Below are positions 13,201 through 25,200 of a DNA stretch of 64,000 nucleotides, one piece after another. The notes below the pieces were generated by a model. That model saw only the letters and a list, made by a program, of their open reading frames with translations. It made no database searches and was not told where the DNA came from. The stretch's first letter is position 1. Each line of letters starts with the position of its first letter. This stretch comes from Gorsachius magnificus (taxonomy: Eukaryota; Chordata; Aves; Pelecaniformes; Ardeidae), in assembly GCA_034008185.1 (NCBI GenBank), contig CM067082.1:9470984-9534983 (forward strand), written 5' to 3'. A program made the translations under genes and the position numbers.

Positions 13201-16200
13201 CTCCAAGAAATTCAGAAATCTGCATAACTTGTTGCTATTATTAATTCAGGGTCTAGCACTTTCCCAGAACTACTGTGAAACCCAGATCCTAGCTAGTTAG
13301 AATTTTGCTGTGCCTGGCAATGTCTTGCTGTAGTCAAAAGCACATGTGTTCTAAATGCTTCCATCTAAGTATTCAAGGAGAGTCCAAACAGCATTATAAC
13401 AAAGATAGAATAATTACTTTCTGGATTTTTCTAAATTTAAAGGAGTTAAAAATCCTTTCACAATAATTTTGGTTCGGTGGTGAGATTTTTGTTAAGTAGC
13501 ATGAGAAAGGTGAGAGCAGAAAAAGCGCCCCTGACAACTTCAAATCATCCTTGATGGTGGACAGGAGCTGAAATGTAACTTTACTGTAAGTCACTCAGTA
13601 TAGTATACTTAGTATAAAATTGACATGAACTCAATCAGACCAATGCTATATTTCAACTTATCTATGACATGTTAGCACATGTTAAATTTGCCAGCTGGGG
13701 TATAGTTGGACAGTTGATCCTAAACTTGAGCACCTTTGGCTATTGCCAAATAAGTGATCACTTGTGGTTTCATTCAAAGAAAATTCAGACAAGTGTAAAA
13801 TCAGTTGCAGCTGAAAGGTGCATGGGATATCCTTTAGCTGGTCATTGCCTGAACAAGGCCCTTCAGCCCATCTTAGCACAAAGTTAAACAAGTTTTCTTA
13901 AACTCTAATGATTATGACATGACTGAATTTGCCTTAAAATGGTTCATATGAGTAGACAGATTTCATCTAGAAATAGATTATTAACAGCTAAGAGGTGGTA
14001 GGATATAATTTCCTGAAGCATTTCTGAGAACTGCATCTTTAGAACAGGGTGGTGGTTCATTCACTTTGCATTTAACTGTCAAGAGTATTCAGGTGTAGAA
14101 ACTGCTAGCCCACAAATCCCACATCAAACCTCTGATTTATACTATAGAATAGTATTTAACACATGGATAGTTGTGAACCTTTCTTAAACAGAAGTTGTTT
14201 TTATGTAGTCATTCCAGTAGCTCCACTTGAATGTTTTATTTCTTCTTCAAATCCATTGTATTTATAGACCAAATCTTTTTAAATGCTTTTTCCTCCCAAA
14301 GTGGTCTAAATCTTACATACTTCATTTGCCTCATTAGTGATTTACCTTTAATGCTCCCTTAATCTTGAGCGTAGAGTAAGAAATTGGTTTGGGAACACAA
14401 GAAGCAATGCATTGGTGTTGTCTTTTTGAGAAATCGGAGGGTTTTATGCATCAGCTGAAGTATCCATATACACTATATTGACCAGCTGAAGAGTGGATTA
14501 ATGTAAATCGACAATTATAGTGGTGTATTTTTGAAGAAAATGTAGCCATTTTTTACCTAGGTGCAAGCAGATTCTTCCTCTCCTTGCTCATGTTCTAAAC
14601 ATTTATACAGGAAAATACCAGTACTACAAGGCTTAATGAACTTACAGTGATCTGCTTTGTTCTGACAGATAAATTTAAGGTAGCTTGTTCATTGAGCTGA
14701 ATGAAAGTCAGATATAGCTTAATTGCTGATAGCTGGACATGGATAGTGAAGACTGAAGTCTCCATCAGTAATATGTGTTGGTTTTTTTGAAGGAAGAACA
14801 CAGCAAAAAATTAAGATACATCAACAAATAACATATAAGTATGCACTTTGGTGATACTGTATCCTATTTGGTGCTGCTTGTAATCTTTTGACCATTAAAA
14901 TTCTTTTTACTAGTGCTGAATAGTGACTGATAGATATGCTGTTAGGAGATATGCCAGTAGAAGTTAGCATGAATAAAAAATTTCTTTAGAATTGCTTACA
15001 CATAAATCAGTTAACAGTAGTGATATCTCATGATTAGCATGACCATTCAAAACTAGAAAAACATCCCATCTCATATGTTTAAGCAATCCACTGATTTCTT
15101 AAGATATACCAGATAAATCTGATACATTACTGTTTGATAATGGATGTTGTGACATGCATAAGAAGTTATCAATGTAAGATGTGATATTACAAAGCATTTG
15201 CTCACTTCAGATGTTGCTTTTAATGTGCAATTGGACATTTGATATAACTGGTTTTGTTCCTGAAATAAGTTGTATCCTTAACATCAGATACCAGGTAATT
15301 CTTAGCTCTTGCCATCTCCTTTCTTTTTTTGCTATTAAACTTGAAATACCAGAATGTGAAATTATAAACCATTTTTCCTTCTGTTTTGTTAAGGGAATCA
15401 AAAAAGAGAGAGAAGCCTCTTTGGACATTGGTCACTGCAGAAGGAAAGGTTCTGAACGTGAATGTGCCTAAGTATGTAAGGTTAAGAGGTTATATAGACT
15501 AACCTCTTTATAGTTGATTTGGGCAACTATTTCAAGATATGTAACAATACAAAAATAATAGGGCTGACAAATTCTTGTTACAGTATTATATTTCTGGTGG
15601 GGAAACTGACTTCTAAAATTATATTCTGATGCTGGGAAAACAGTTAGTTTTCAGTGAGTAAAGTATTGAAGGTTGTTTAACATTTGGGTCTTTGATGATT
15701 GAAGAACTTGTTTTTCTGTAAAAGATAGATGACATTTTACTCTTTTCCCTTCTGTTTCTGGACAAAATAATTCTGTCCTCTGATGCCAGATGTAAAACTG
15801 GCAGAATTGGGAAGGGTATATAATTCACTTCTATGGCATGAGGTCTTTTGGCACCGAATGAGGTCTCTAGCAACAGAGGCTGGTGATACAAGGAAGTCTC
15901 TTGTATTTTATCATTGACAAAGGCACCTGGGTATTCCAGTGTTTTGGAAGGAGTTTCCAGGGATATCAGTCGTGTTATGATTGGTTTCACTTGAACCAAG
16001 CCTTCCTTTTCTAAGGGAAAACAGGAGACAGAGAGTGCAAACAATGTTTCCTTATAAATGACTCCCCCAAGTGCTTCCTACAGGAGACTGATCAAAAAGT
16101 GGCCTACAAAGGGCTACTTACCTGTCTGCTGTCCTCTGAAAAAGCTTTTCCATCTTAAGACTGACTTAGCTGCAAAATAAAAGCTAAAACCATGCTTATT

Positions 16201-19200
16201 GTTAGCATGAAGAATGCTTTCTGAATCTTGGAAATTTATAAACCCATGCAAATTCAAGGAATTTGCAAACCTACATTACAGGATCAGCGCATAATTTTCA
16301 GTGATACAGGAAAAATTAAAGGTAGTGGCAGAAGAGCTCATGTTTTTTCCATCTGTACCAGAAGATACTTATCATTGTATTGATGGATGAACTTTTTTTG
16401 TAAAAATGTGTTGACTGAAAAAAATTTTAAATAATTTTCTAGTTCGAAGAAGAAAGACAAGTCTAAAATAATTTAAATCTTGTGTTAATAGAATTTCATT
16501 ATGCCTCTAAAAAAGCAGAGATATTTAGAATAAAGCTCTAGCTGTCTTTTTAGAAGATATACAGTCCCATGGAGTTCACTGTTAGTAGCAGTCCTGTTCG
16601 TGTCACCCAAATTTTCTGGATTAGAATTTAGTCCGTGGATGTGCCCACATAAAGGCAGATCAATGAGCAGTTTTTGTCATGGCTTCAAGAAGAATATCAC
16701 AGCTCTTCGGTGCAATCTGGCAGTGTATTGGAGAGACATGAAGAAAGAGACACGAGTAGAAAGATGGTTTTCTCCAAAGTTTTTGCTTCAGTGTGAAAGT
16801 CTAATGTCCACAGCAATGTCCAAGCTTCTCTGGTGTTCTTTTGGAAGTTTAGCAAGAGGAATGGCTGCATGCTGCTGAGAACAAACTATTTATCTTCCTC
16901 AATTCTGACTGTGTGTCCCCATAGAAAATTTTACGATTCTTTTCTCTTTTTCACCCGTCACATTTTAGTGCATTCTTAAAATTGTTGTGAAGAGAAAAAA
17001 AGCATGAACAGGAAACAAAGCTGTTTTGTATTCTTTGCGGCTTTCCATTAAAAATACCCATAAACTAAAAGCTCCATAAGCTTTCTTGCAAGTTGACTGT
17101 GTCAGAATACAGGAGAGCAAAGAGTTAAAAAGTATATCTGACAAATATTTTTATTGCTGAAAAAATTTATCATTTAAACTGTTAATATTTGAGCTGTTAC
17201 CTAAATCCAAAATATCTAAGTATTTTAATGTCACTGAAATATTCCAGATAAATTACATCAAGCAAAACCCTCACATTTTACACTAATAACTGATTTATAG
17301 AAAACTTCTCGTTTATAGGTGGGGTTTATTCTGGTTTTTCTCTACTTTAATACATGGGCAATGTTTGAGTATATGTGCAGAACTTGAAAGTCTGGACTAG
17401 ATCTCCTTACAGTTGTAGTAATAGATGTTGTTTTCAGTTTATAACTGGTAAGATTCTTTTACAACTTTAAGAACTCAGCCCGCAGATCACAAACACGCAG
17501 CTAATAAAATCTACAGTCTCCTTTTCAAAAACTATTATGAAGCTTGTAAAATCAAGGATATTGTGCAAATCATGTTTTACTTTGGAAATACACAGGCAGA
17601 TATTTATACTCTAGGCAAATTAATTGCTATGAACAAAGATGCATATTTTTTTTTTACATATGATAAGGTTAGAATTACCCAGTACTAGGCTTTTCATGCT
17701 TATTGTGAACTGTTTTTTTCTATGCAGATGTTAATAGAGCAGACAGATTTGGCCAGCAGATGTCTCTCTTTCTGCATTGACAGACTGATCTTAATTTTAA
17801 CTGACCTTCAGCAGTATTTTTTTTTTTTGTCTCTTGTGGGCTGGGTGGGGACAACAGAAAATAAATGTAAGAATGACTTTCGTTCAAATGCCAGTATTTT
17901 TTTCCTGTTCATGAGGAAAATTGCAACTGCTTCTAAAATGATCTTGTGACATATTGTCTAAATGGTATTTGTATTCATCTAAAATTGCTAGCAGTTGAAT
18001 TTGAAGTATACCGTAATGTTTGCTCATTCACTCCAATTGTATTTATCCTGGAGGTGTTTCTTGTCTTTATTAGGCTTCATTTCTCTTTGAGAGATGATGA
18101 AGAAAACAACCAGATCATCTTGGATCTTGCTGTTTACAGGTCAGATTTTTTTTTCCTCTTAATTTTTGTCATTCTTAAGTTCTAATACAGTGTTTCAAAT
18201 ATACTCCTCTCTGTAATGGTGACTTTTCAAGAGGCAAACAAGTAACATAGGTTGTGATGGAATCAATCTTGAAGCCTGTGGCAGAGAAATGAAGCTGAAT
18301 AAACAGAAGACCCTTCAGACTGTTCTGTTACTCCTCAGTGAGGACTGTGTCTAATAGTCCTTTTTGGAATTGATGTTCTCTGCAGTCCACAGGCAGGTTT
18401 CCTCCACACCTGTCCTTTTATACTTATGGAAAATCTTTTCCATTCTTCATTTGCAGATTAGGGTTGCAGGGAATGGGCGTTTTTCCCATTGTCTAGCCCT
18501 AGAAATGCTCTAGTACAGTTCATATCCTTCCAGTTAAATTCTTCTCCTCCCCAAGAGTAGAGTAGCCTTGTCCTACTTTCCGTCCTTACTGGAAAGAGTC
18601 CATGGCCCATGCTATTTCCTGAACTGTGCCACAGCATTGCCTGGAGAAATTTGGTTGAACCAGGCCAAAATATTACAAGGAAACCTGATAACTGTTTGAT
18701 AGTATATACTACTAAGCAGTACAGTGGCCTTGTCCACACTTCAGGAAGGGGTTGGAAACCCACAGGCTTATTTACCCATAATAGGAACTTGTTAGAGTAA
18801 AGCTTGAACTAGTTTTATACCACAGAAACCCTATTCATGCCATGTGTTCTTCCCTTACAGCTCATTCATATCCCTCAAAAGAGGCCTGCTCTATGTTTCT
18901 GAATTATAAGAATTAGGGGGTTTTGGAGCCTCAGAAAATCTGTTGATATGCAATGGAATTTTGGATATGTTGTAGTATTCTGTGCTCACTTATAAGAAAT
19001 GCAATCTAAAAAGTTTGAAAAATTCACCTGAGAAGTAATGTTATAAAAGAAGGTAAATAGGGAATATGTACTTGTGCATTCACTAGTAGGTCACAGGAAC
19101 ATGAGTGCCTATGTCACATGATGAAGAGCAGATATTAAAGTGGAACTTTTACAGGTCACAGATTTTTTTTGACAGTACTGAAAGTTAAAATACTGTGTTT

Positions 19201-22200
19201 TCTGGGAATGTAAAGCATTTCTGTTTATTGTTTTCCAGCAAACTCTTTGCAAAAAAAAGAACTGCTATTATAAATTTACTAGATGAGCCTGAACAGTAGC
19301 AAAATACTTTTACAATTTTAAATAGCAAATAGATTAATTTTCACATTAATGTGAAGCACTAAGCTAATAGAAGAAAGACCTTTGATTTTTCCACAAAGAT
19401 TTTGAATTCTTGCAGTTATACAATAGCTGATATGGTGGACCTGACAGAATTTAGACATTACCTTATTTCACATTCTGTGAACACACAGGAAGATCGTGTT
19501 TTTCTTCCAAAGAGATTAAATCCTAATAATATTTCATATAACTTAATGACTGGAATTGAAGTTTGCAGTTTATAAATAAGAAATTGACATTAAAGAGCTA
19601 TATGGTCTGCACTCCTTATTTACTGGACTGTATTGTAGATTGATTCATTTATTTGTATTCTATTCTGAAGACATTTAGACACTTCTCTGATTGATGTTGA
19701 TGTCCAGCCAACTTACATACGAGTACTGGTGAAAGGAAAGGTTAGTGTTCTCTTACTACATTAATTTCAAATCAAGAGTTAACGCTTACCATAGTTATTC
19801 AGTGGACTCTGGACTCTGACTTCTATGAGTTACCAACTGTGTGCACCTATGCACAAAAAACGTTCTTTCATACTTGCATTATTTTGGACCACACATAAAC
19901 TGTGGAAGTCCTAATCAGAAGATGTGAAAAGCCTGAAATGAAATTTCACTCCTTTCTCTCTTTCTCTCTTCTCATATGCCCCCCCTCTCCCCTGCCCTGT
20001 ACCATAATTCCCTTAAAGAGAGAGCTTGCTAGTTGCCCTAGGCTAGAATTTAGCAATTTCGCAATCTGGAATTTATAGCTGACAGAAACAAACGGATATA
20101 TATTCTTTTGAAAGGGCATTTAAAATGCCCTTCTGGTTTTCTCTCTTCTCAGTGCTTTTAATTTATCATCCATTTTTTGAAAACTTCAGAGTACTGAAAC
20201 AGTAAACCAAAATCCCTATTTTTGACATTACCAACTGCATAAACAAAACTTCAGAATTACTTTACATCTAAAATAGACTGGATAATCTTTCTCAGTTAAT
20301 TGCTAATATAAGTCAAGCATCATTTTATAACCTTCTTTAGAAATGTCATTTCAGGAATGACAGCAATTCAGGAATATACTTGTAAGTAAAAGCTGTTTAG
20401 CATGCTAATAATTTATTAGGATTAGTAACACTACATATAAAGTGAGAGGATTTAGACTTATACTGTCCTTAAGATCAAAGGATGTGATAGTGATGTTTCT
20501 GCATATGTTCTGTCCAGGTCAAAAGAAAAAAACAAAACGATATTTTAGCATGATATACTTCAATCCCATATTTTCTCATAGCCTTTTCAGCTTGTGCTCC
20601 CTGAGGAAGTGAAGCCAGACAGCAGCTCTGCTAAAAGATCACAAACAACTGGTCATTTAGTTGTCAGCATGCCAAAGGTACGTAAAATAATCTGAGGAGG
20701 CATCATAAAAAGATACTTAAAACGTTGTGAATACTTTAGGAATGTTTCTGAGTTACAGGTAACATCTGGCTCTCTAAATTTATTCAGTCTAGCCTTTCTC
20801 ATCAGGACATATTTTCCAAAGAAGGAACATTCCAAAAAGACAATTTAATCATAGACCCAAACCTTATGATTTAAGATCCCTTTAAAGGAACATTATGAAA
20901 ATCAGTATTGATAGAACTATTTGTATTCCCTTTCTTTTCAACAAACCCGGCTTTTTATATATGAAAAGAGACTATGCAAAACATGCAGCATCGTGCAAAC
21001 ATGTAAGAAGATGGATTTTTTTAAATAACTGAAAATAAGCAACTGATTTTCTTTTTCCACCTGTGAAATAATAAAAACAAAACAGTTTTTCAAAATTTAT
21101 GTGGCACATGTGTGAGGATTACTTTTTGGTTCAAGGACAGGGATGATGTACTACTATTATGTCTCAGGAGATCAGAACAAGAGTTGCTTAATTCATTTTC
21201 CTTTCACGCTCTCCCTGGCTGGAAAGGATCCACTGATCAGCTGCACAAAGTATATGTAATCACAGAGCAAGAGGGTTGTGGCAGCATGGTGTTTCAGTTG
21301 AAAGATGCTGCACAGCAGTCCCTAGTGCTTAAAGAAGCCTGGGTAGAAGTCATATTCCCCTAATACTCCTGACTCTGTGCTCTCCTATCTCCTCTGTGCT
21401 CTGATGCTTGCCTGTACGGTGTCACACTGATCGGGATTAGAGTCGATTGAGAGTTCTGCTGACAACTAGAAGCAAATTGACATAAAGTTGTTTTTATATT
21501 CTCTCTCTTCCCTGCCTAGCCCAGTTTTTGCGATGTAAATAAGAGCAAACTGATAGGTGTGTCCACTTTATTTCCTCTTCACTGTGTGTCTTCCTATGGT
21601 TTAAGTAGATGTAGCTTCTACCCAGGTACATAAGTGGTATTGTGATGTGTGGGATGACATAATGAGTAAATGAGGTAGAAACAAAGGAGGAATCAGGACA
21701 TCTCCTAGCCATTCCCACACATCTGCAAAAAATTAGAGAACAGAGAAGGAATGACCAGTAATGAGGAACAGTCAAAGACATGGAGGTCAACTTGCCTTAC
21801 TGAAGTAGGCAGTGAGAGAGGTAATGGGTGGCCAGCCGGCAGCCAGTGGAAGTTTGGGTGCCATTAGAGCTTAAATACAGGGAAGATGCAGCAGTATGAA
21901 CCAGCACAGAAGACAAGGGACAGAGGGAATCTGAGTGGCAGAGGTATCTTCAGGTTTGGGGCATAATGGGTGGGATGGTGGTGGAAACAGGAAGGCATTT
22001 AAGGTGGGACTTGATGTCCTCTGGTGCAAGACTGGGTTCCTGGACCTGCAGGAAGAGCAGAGATGGACTGAAGGATTTGGAGCAGACAGGGAGCTGGAAG
22101 TTTTAGGAAGGCAGAGTTCTGGAGACCAGAATGGATTATATGGTGCGGTTCTGGGAGATGTAGGAGAGGTTAATCAACTTCAGCATCTTGCTCTTCTGCC

Positions 22201-25200
22201 ATTATGCCTTTGGAGGGATGGCTGCTTTTAAGGCCTCTAGGACTACAGCGTATATTTTTGGCTTTCAGAAATAGGGTAACCCTGCCCAATGATAGTTATA
22301 GGAAAAAAATAAATTCTTGGTGCTCTAGCACCAAGAGGTGAGGCACCAGTGAGGCCCTTTGGCCTCTAGTAAGTTTCTCTGCTATGTTGGAGCAGTGGGA
22401 CATGGTGCTACATGTGAATCTGCCAGGAGATACCAATTACAGCATTTTCTTCTGAAGGAGGAACCTTCAGCTGCTATATGGGGTCATTTATTTCTCTTTG
22501 TGCTCTGATTTAATTCTAAGATTGTGCAACTAGTAGCTGTGACTAAAAAGTTATTTTTCAGCTTTTGGCTTTTCCCACTTGTGTTTCTATACCTTCCATG
22601 TTTTCTTCTATGCTCCAGTCCCATACCATCTGTCATTCCCTCCATGGACAGCCTGTCATTAAATCACAAACTGTCACTCTAGCATCAAGCATGCAGTTTC
22701 ACCAGGAGCTTAAAGAATGCTGGAAATTTTACTCATTTGGTTAAGATTCATATTTTGTTAATGTTCAAAATGCACTCACATGAGAATTTATGCTTTCCTA
22801 AATTTAATTCTCTGAAACTGAGACCTTGACATTTGCCATTTTGGATAATGTCATTTTCATATGCTCGTGAACAGTTTTGTTTACTATTTACTTGTCTTTT
22901 GGATAATTTAAGTACTATCAGTTTTCTATCCCATAACCTGCTTTTATTATTCATATGTCTTGCTAGTCTCTTTGTGGATGATCATTGCCTTAGAAAATGT
23001 AAATATTTCAGAGTCTCTGGTTATATTCAAACCTGCTGCCTGCCTAGAAAGTCATACCTAGATCATCAAAATGAATATTATCTCTTTATCTCTTCATATT
23101 GTGGTTGAGAACTGCCTTTATTCTGTAATTAACTTTATATTTCATCTACCTTGATATTTTAGCTACACCTACATATTTTACCTAGCTTGAGGGTCTGGAG
23201 CCTGTTTCATCTCTGAATGTCACAATTCACAGATATTTGTGAGACTTGAGGAGAGAGAAGATCTATAGAATAACTGAGTTGATGTTCTGAGCTTTGCCTT
23301 GGTTTGGTTAAAAACTACTTGTGTAGCTGGGACAGAGAGGGATATACATGAATGGAAGCTGCATGGTCTAATATCTTTGTTGTCAATGGATCCAAACGCT
23401 TGCAGCTTTGCAGTAAAGGACCTGGTAGTCTTGGTGGACACCAAGTTGAACATGAGCCAGTAATGTCCTCTTCTGCCAAAGAAGGCTAATTGTATCCTGG
23501 GCTGCATTAGGAGTATTGCCAGCAGGTTGAGGGAGGCAATCCTTCCCCTCTCTTCAGCACTAGTGAGATATATGTGGAGTACTGTGTCCAGTGCTGGGCT
23601 CCCCAGTACAAGAGAAATGTGGATATGTTGGAGAGAATCCAGAAAAAGGACACAAAGATGATGAAGGGACTGGAGCATCTCTCCTGAGGGGAAAGGCTGA
23701 GAGACCTGGGGCTGTTCAGCCAAGAGAAGAAAAGGCTCCAGGGGATCTTATCAATGCATATAAATACTGAAGGGAGGGTGCAAAGAGGATGAAGCCACGC
23801 TTTTGTCAGTGGTGCCCAATGGCAGGACCAGAGGCACTGAGCACAAACTGAAACACGGGAGGTTCCCTCTGAACATCAGGAAACACTTTTTTACTGTGAA
23901 GGTGTTTGAACACAGGTTGTCCATGGAGGCTGTGGAGTTTCCAGTCCCTGGAGATACTCCAAAGCCATCTGGACATTGTCCTGGCCAACCAGCTCTAGGT
24001 GGCCTTGCTTGAGCAGGGGGTTTGGACCAGATGACCTCCACAGGTCCCTTCCAACCTCAACTGTTCTGTGAGTCTGTGATCCCGTGAACTGCTGACCAAA
24101 GATGGATTTGTGCTACTTTGCAGCAATTGCACTTAGCAGGTACAAACCTATTGTTCTTTGGTCTATATTAAAGTCACAGAAACTGTTCCCTTCTCCCAGG
24201 ACTGAATTAGAGAGCACAAGCTATATTTTTGGGATACATATCCTTTTCAGATGCTTTCTATCCATACAAATTGTATTTGTATTAATAGGATGTAATCTAG
24301 GAAGCAAAGTATAATAAAGATTAGCAACAACTGTAAGGCCAATAGATATTTTTCTTCATTATGGCTCAGGTTATCAAAATGTTTGAGAATACTAAATTGA
24401 TATCATCAACTTAATATGACTTCCTTTTAGTAAGATAATAGGAAGAACAGAGTTCATGCAACTTCTTTCAGGCTGTATCGGTGATAAGACAAGCCCAAGG
24501 ACTATATTGCACTATATTTAACCTTTTTGTTCCTGATAAACAATTATTATAAAAATAAAATTGTTTGCAACTAAATAAATGGCCTAGCACATTCCTCAGG
24601 TAACTGGAACATTAAAAATGCTATTACCCTAAAAATAGTCTCCTCTTATATGCTTCTTGCAACACTATCCTTAAAAGATGCCTCTCTTCTCAGTAACAGA
24701 ACAGAAAGCTAACTGAATTCGGTGAGTGTTTTTCACTTGCTTTAGTGAGTTTCTGATCAGGTTACTAAACCTTTCACCATTCATCTTCCAGCCTGTTCAT
24801 AGTTCCCTAGCCTTTAAAATGAAAAACAAGACCTCTTTCCTTGCCTCTCCAATGACCTTGCCAAACCACAGATGTTGGAGATGATAGTAAATTCCACATG
24901 AAGTAAAAGAAAGCAAATAATTTTCACCTTCTTTTCTCGAAACATTTTTCTTAAATGTGCTATTTACTGCACAGCAAATGACTGCAGAATGGGTGTCTTC
25001 CTAAGGCAGTGCCTGCCAACATTTTTTGGGAGGTCATCAAAACAAGCTGAAGGACACAACATTCAGTGAAATGATATAGTGACACTTTTAAAGTGTAGTG
25101 TTTATACTGTAATAATAATCTGTACAGAGATTTTGCATGAGTAAAGAGTTGATAGTGACTACATTGTACATGCTTCATTTTCTGGGAAAGATATTTGTGA

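Larger units (their letters stand above)
4876..20581 (+). other. DNAAF11 introns 2-9, mostly unique AT-rich sequence
   Basis: Introns: 4876-7749, 7828-9697, 9871-10882, 11083-12226, 12413-15393, 15472-18073, 18140-19670, 19741-20581. Apart from small simple repeats (8534-8592, 9609-9653, poly-T near 17817) and the inverted repeat at 20112-20132, I see no transposon or gene in them. Younger CR1 copies are absent from this 15-kb stretch, unlike both flanks. Confidence 0.7.

Noticed and set aside
15181..15471. A 96-codon frame through DNAAF11 exon 7
   Set aside because: The conserved frame is a different one ([11 protein letters not shown]); this frame is not in phase with exons 6 and 8.
16600..16878. 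92-codon frame inside intron 7
   Set aside because: Not flanked by splice sites in DNAAF11 phase and no recognisable family; consistent with chance.
23220..23723. 167-codon minus-strand frame
   Set aside because: It is the antisense of the + strand CR1 at 23410-24087.
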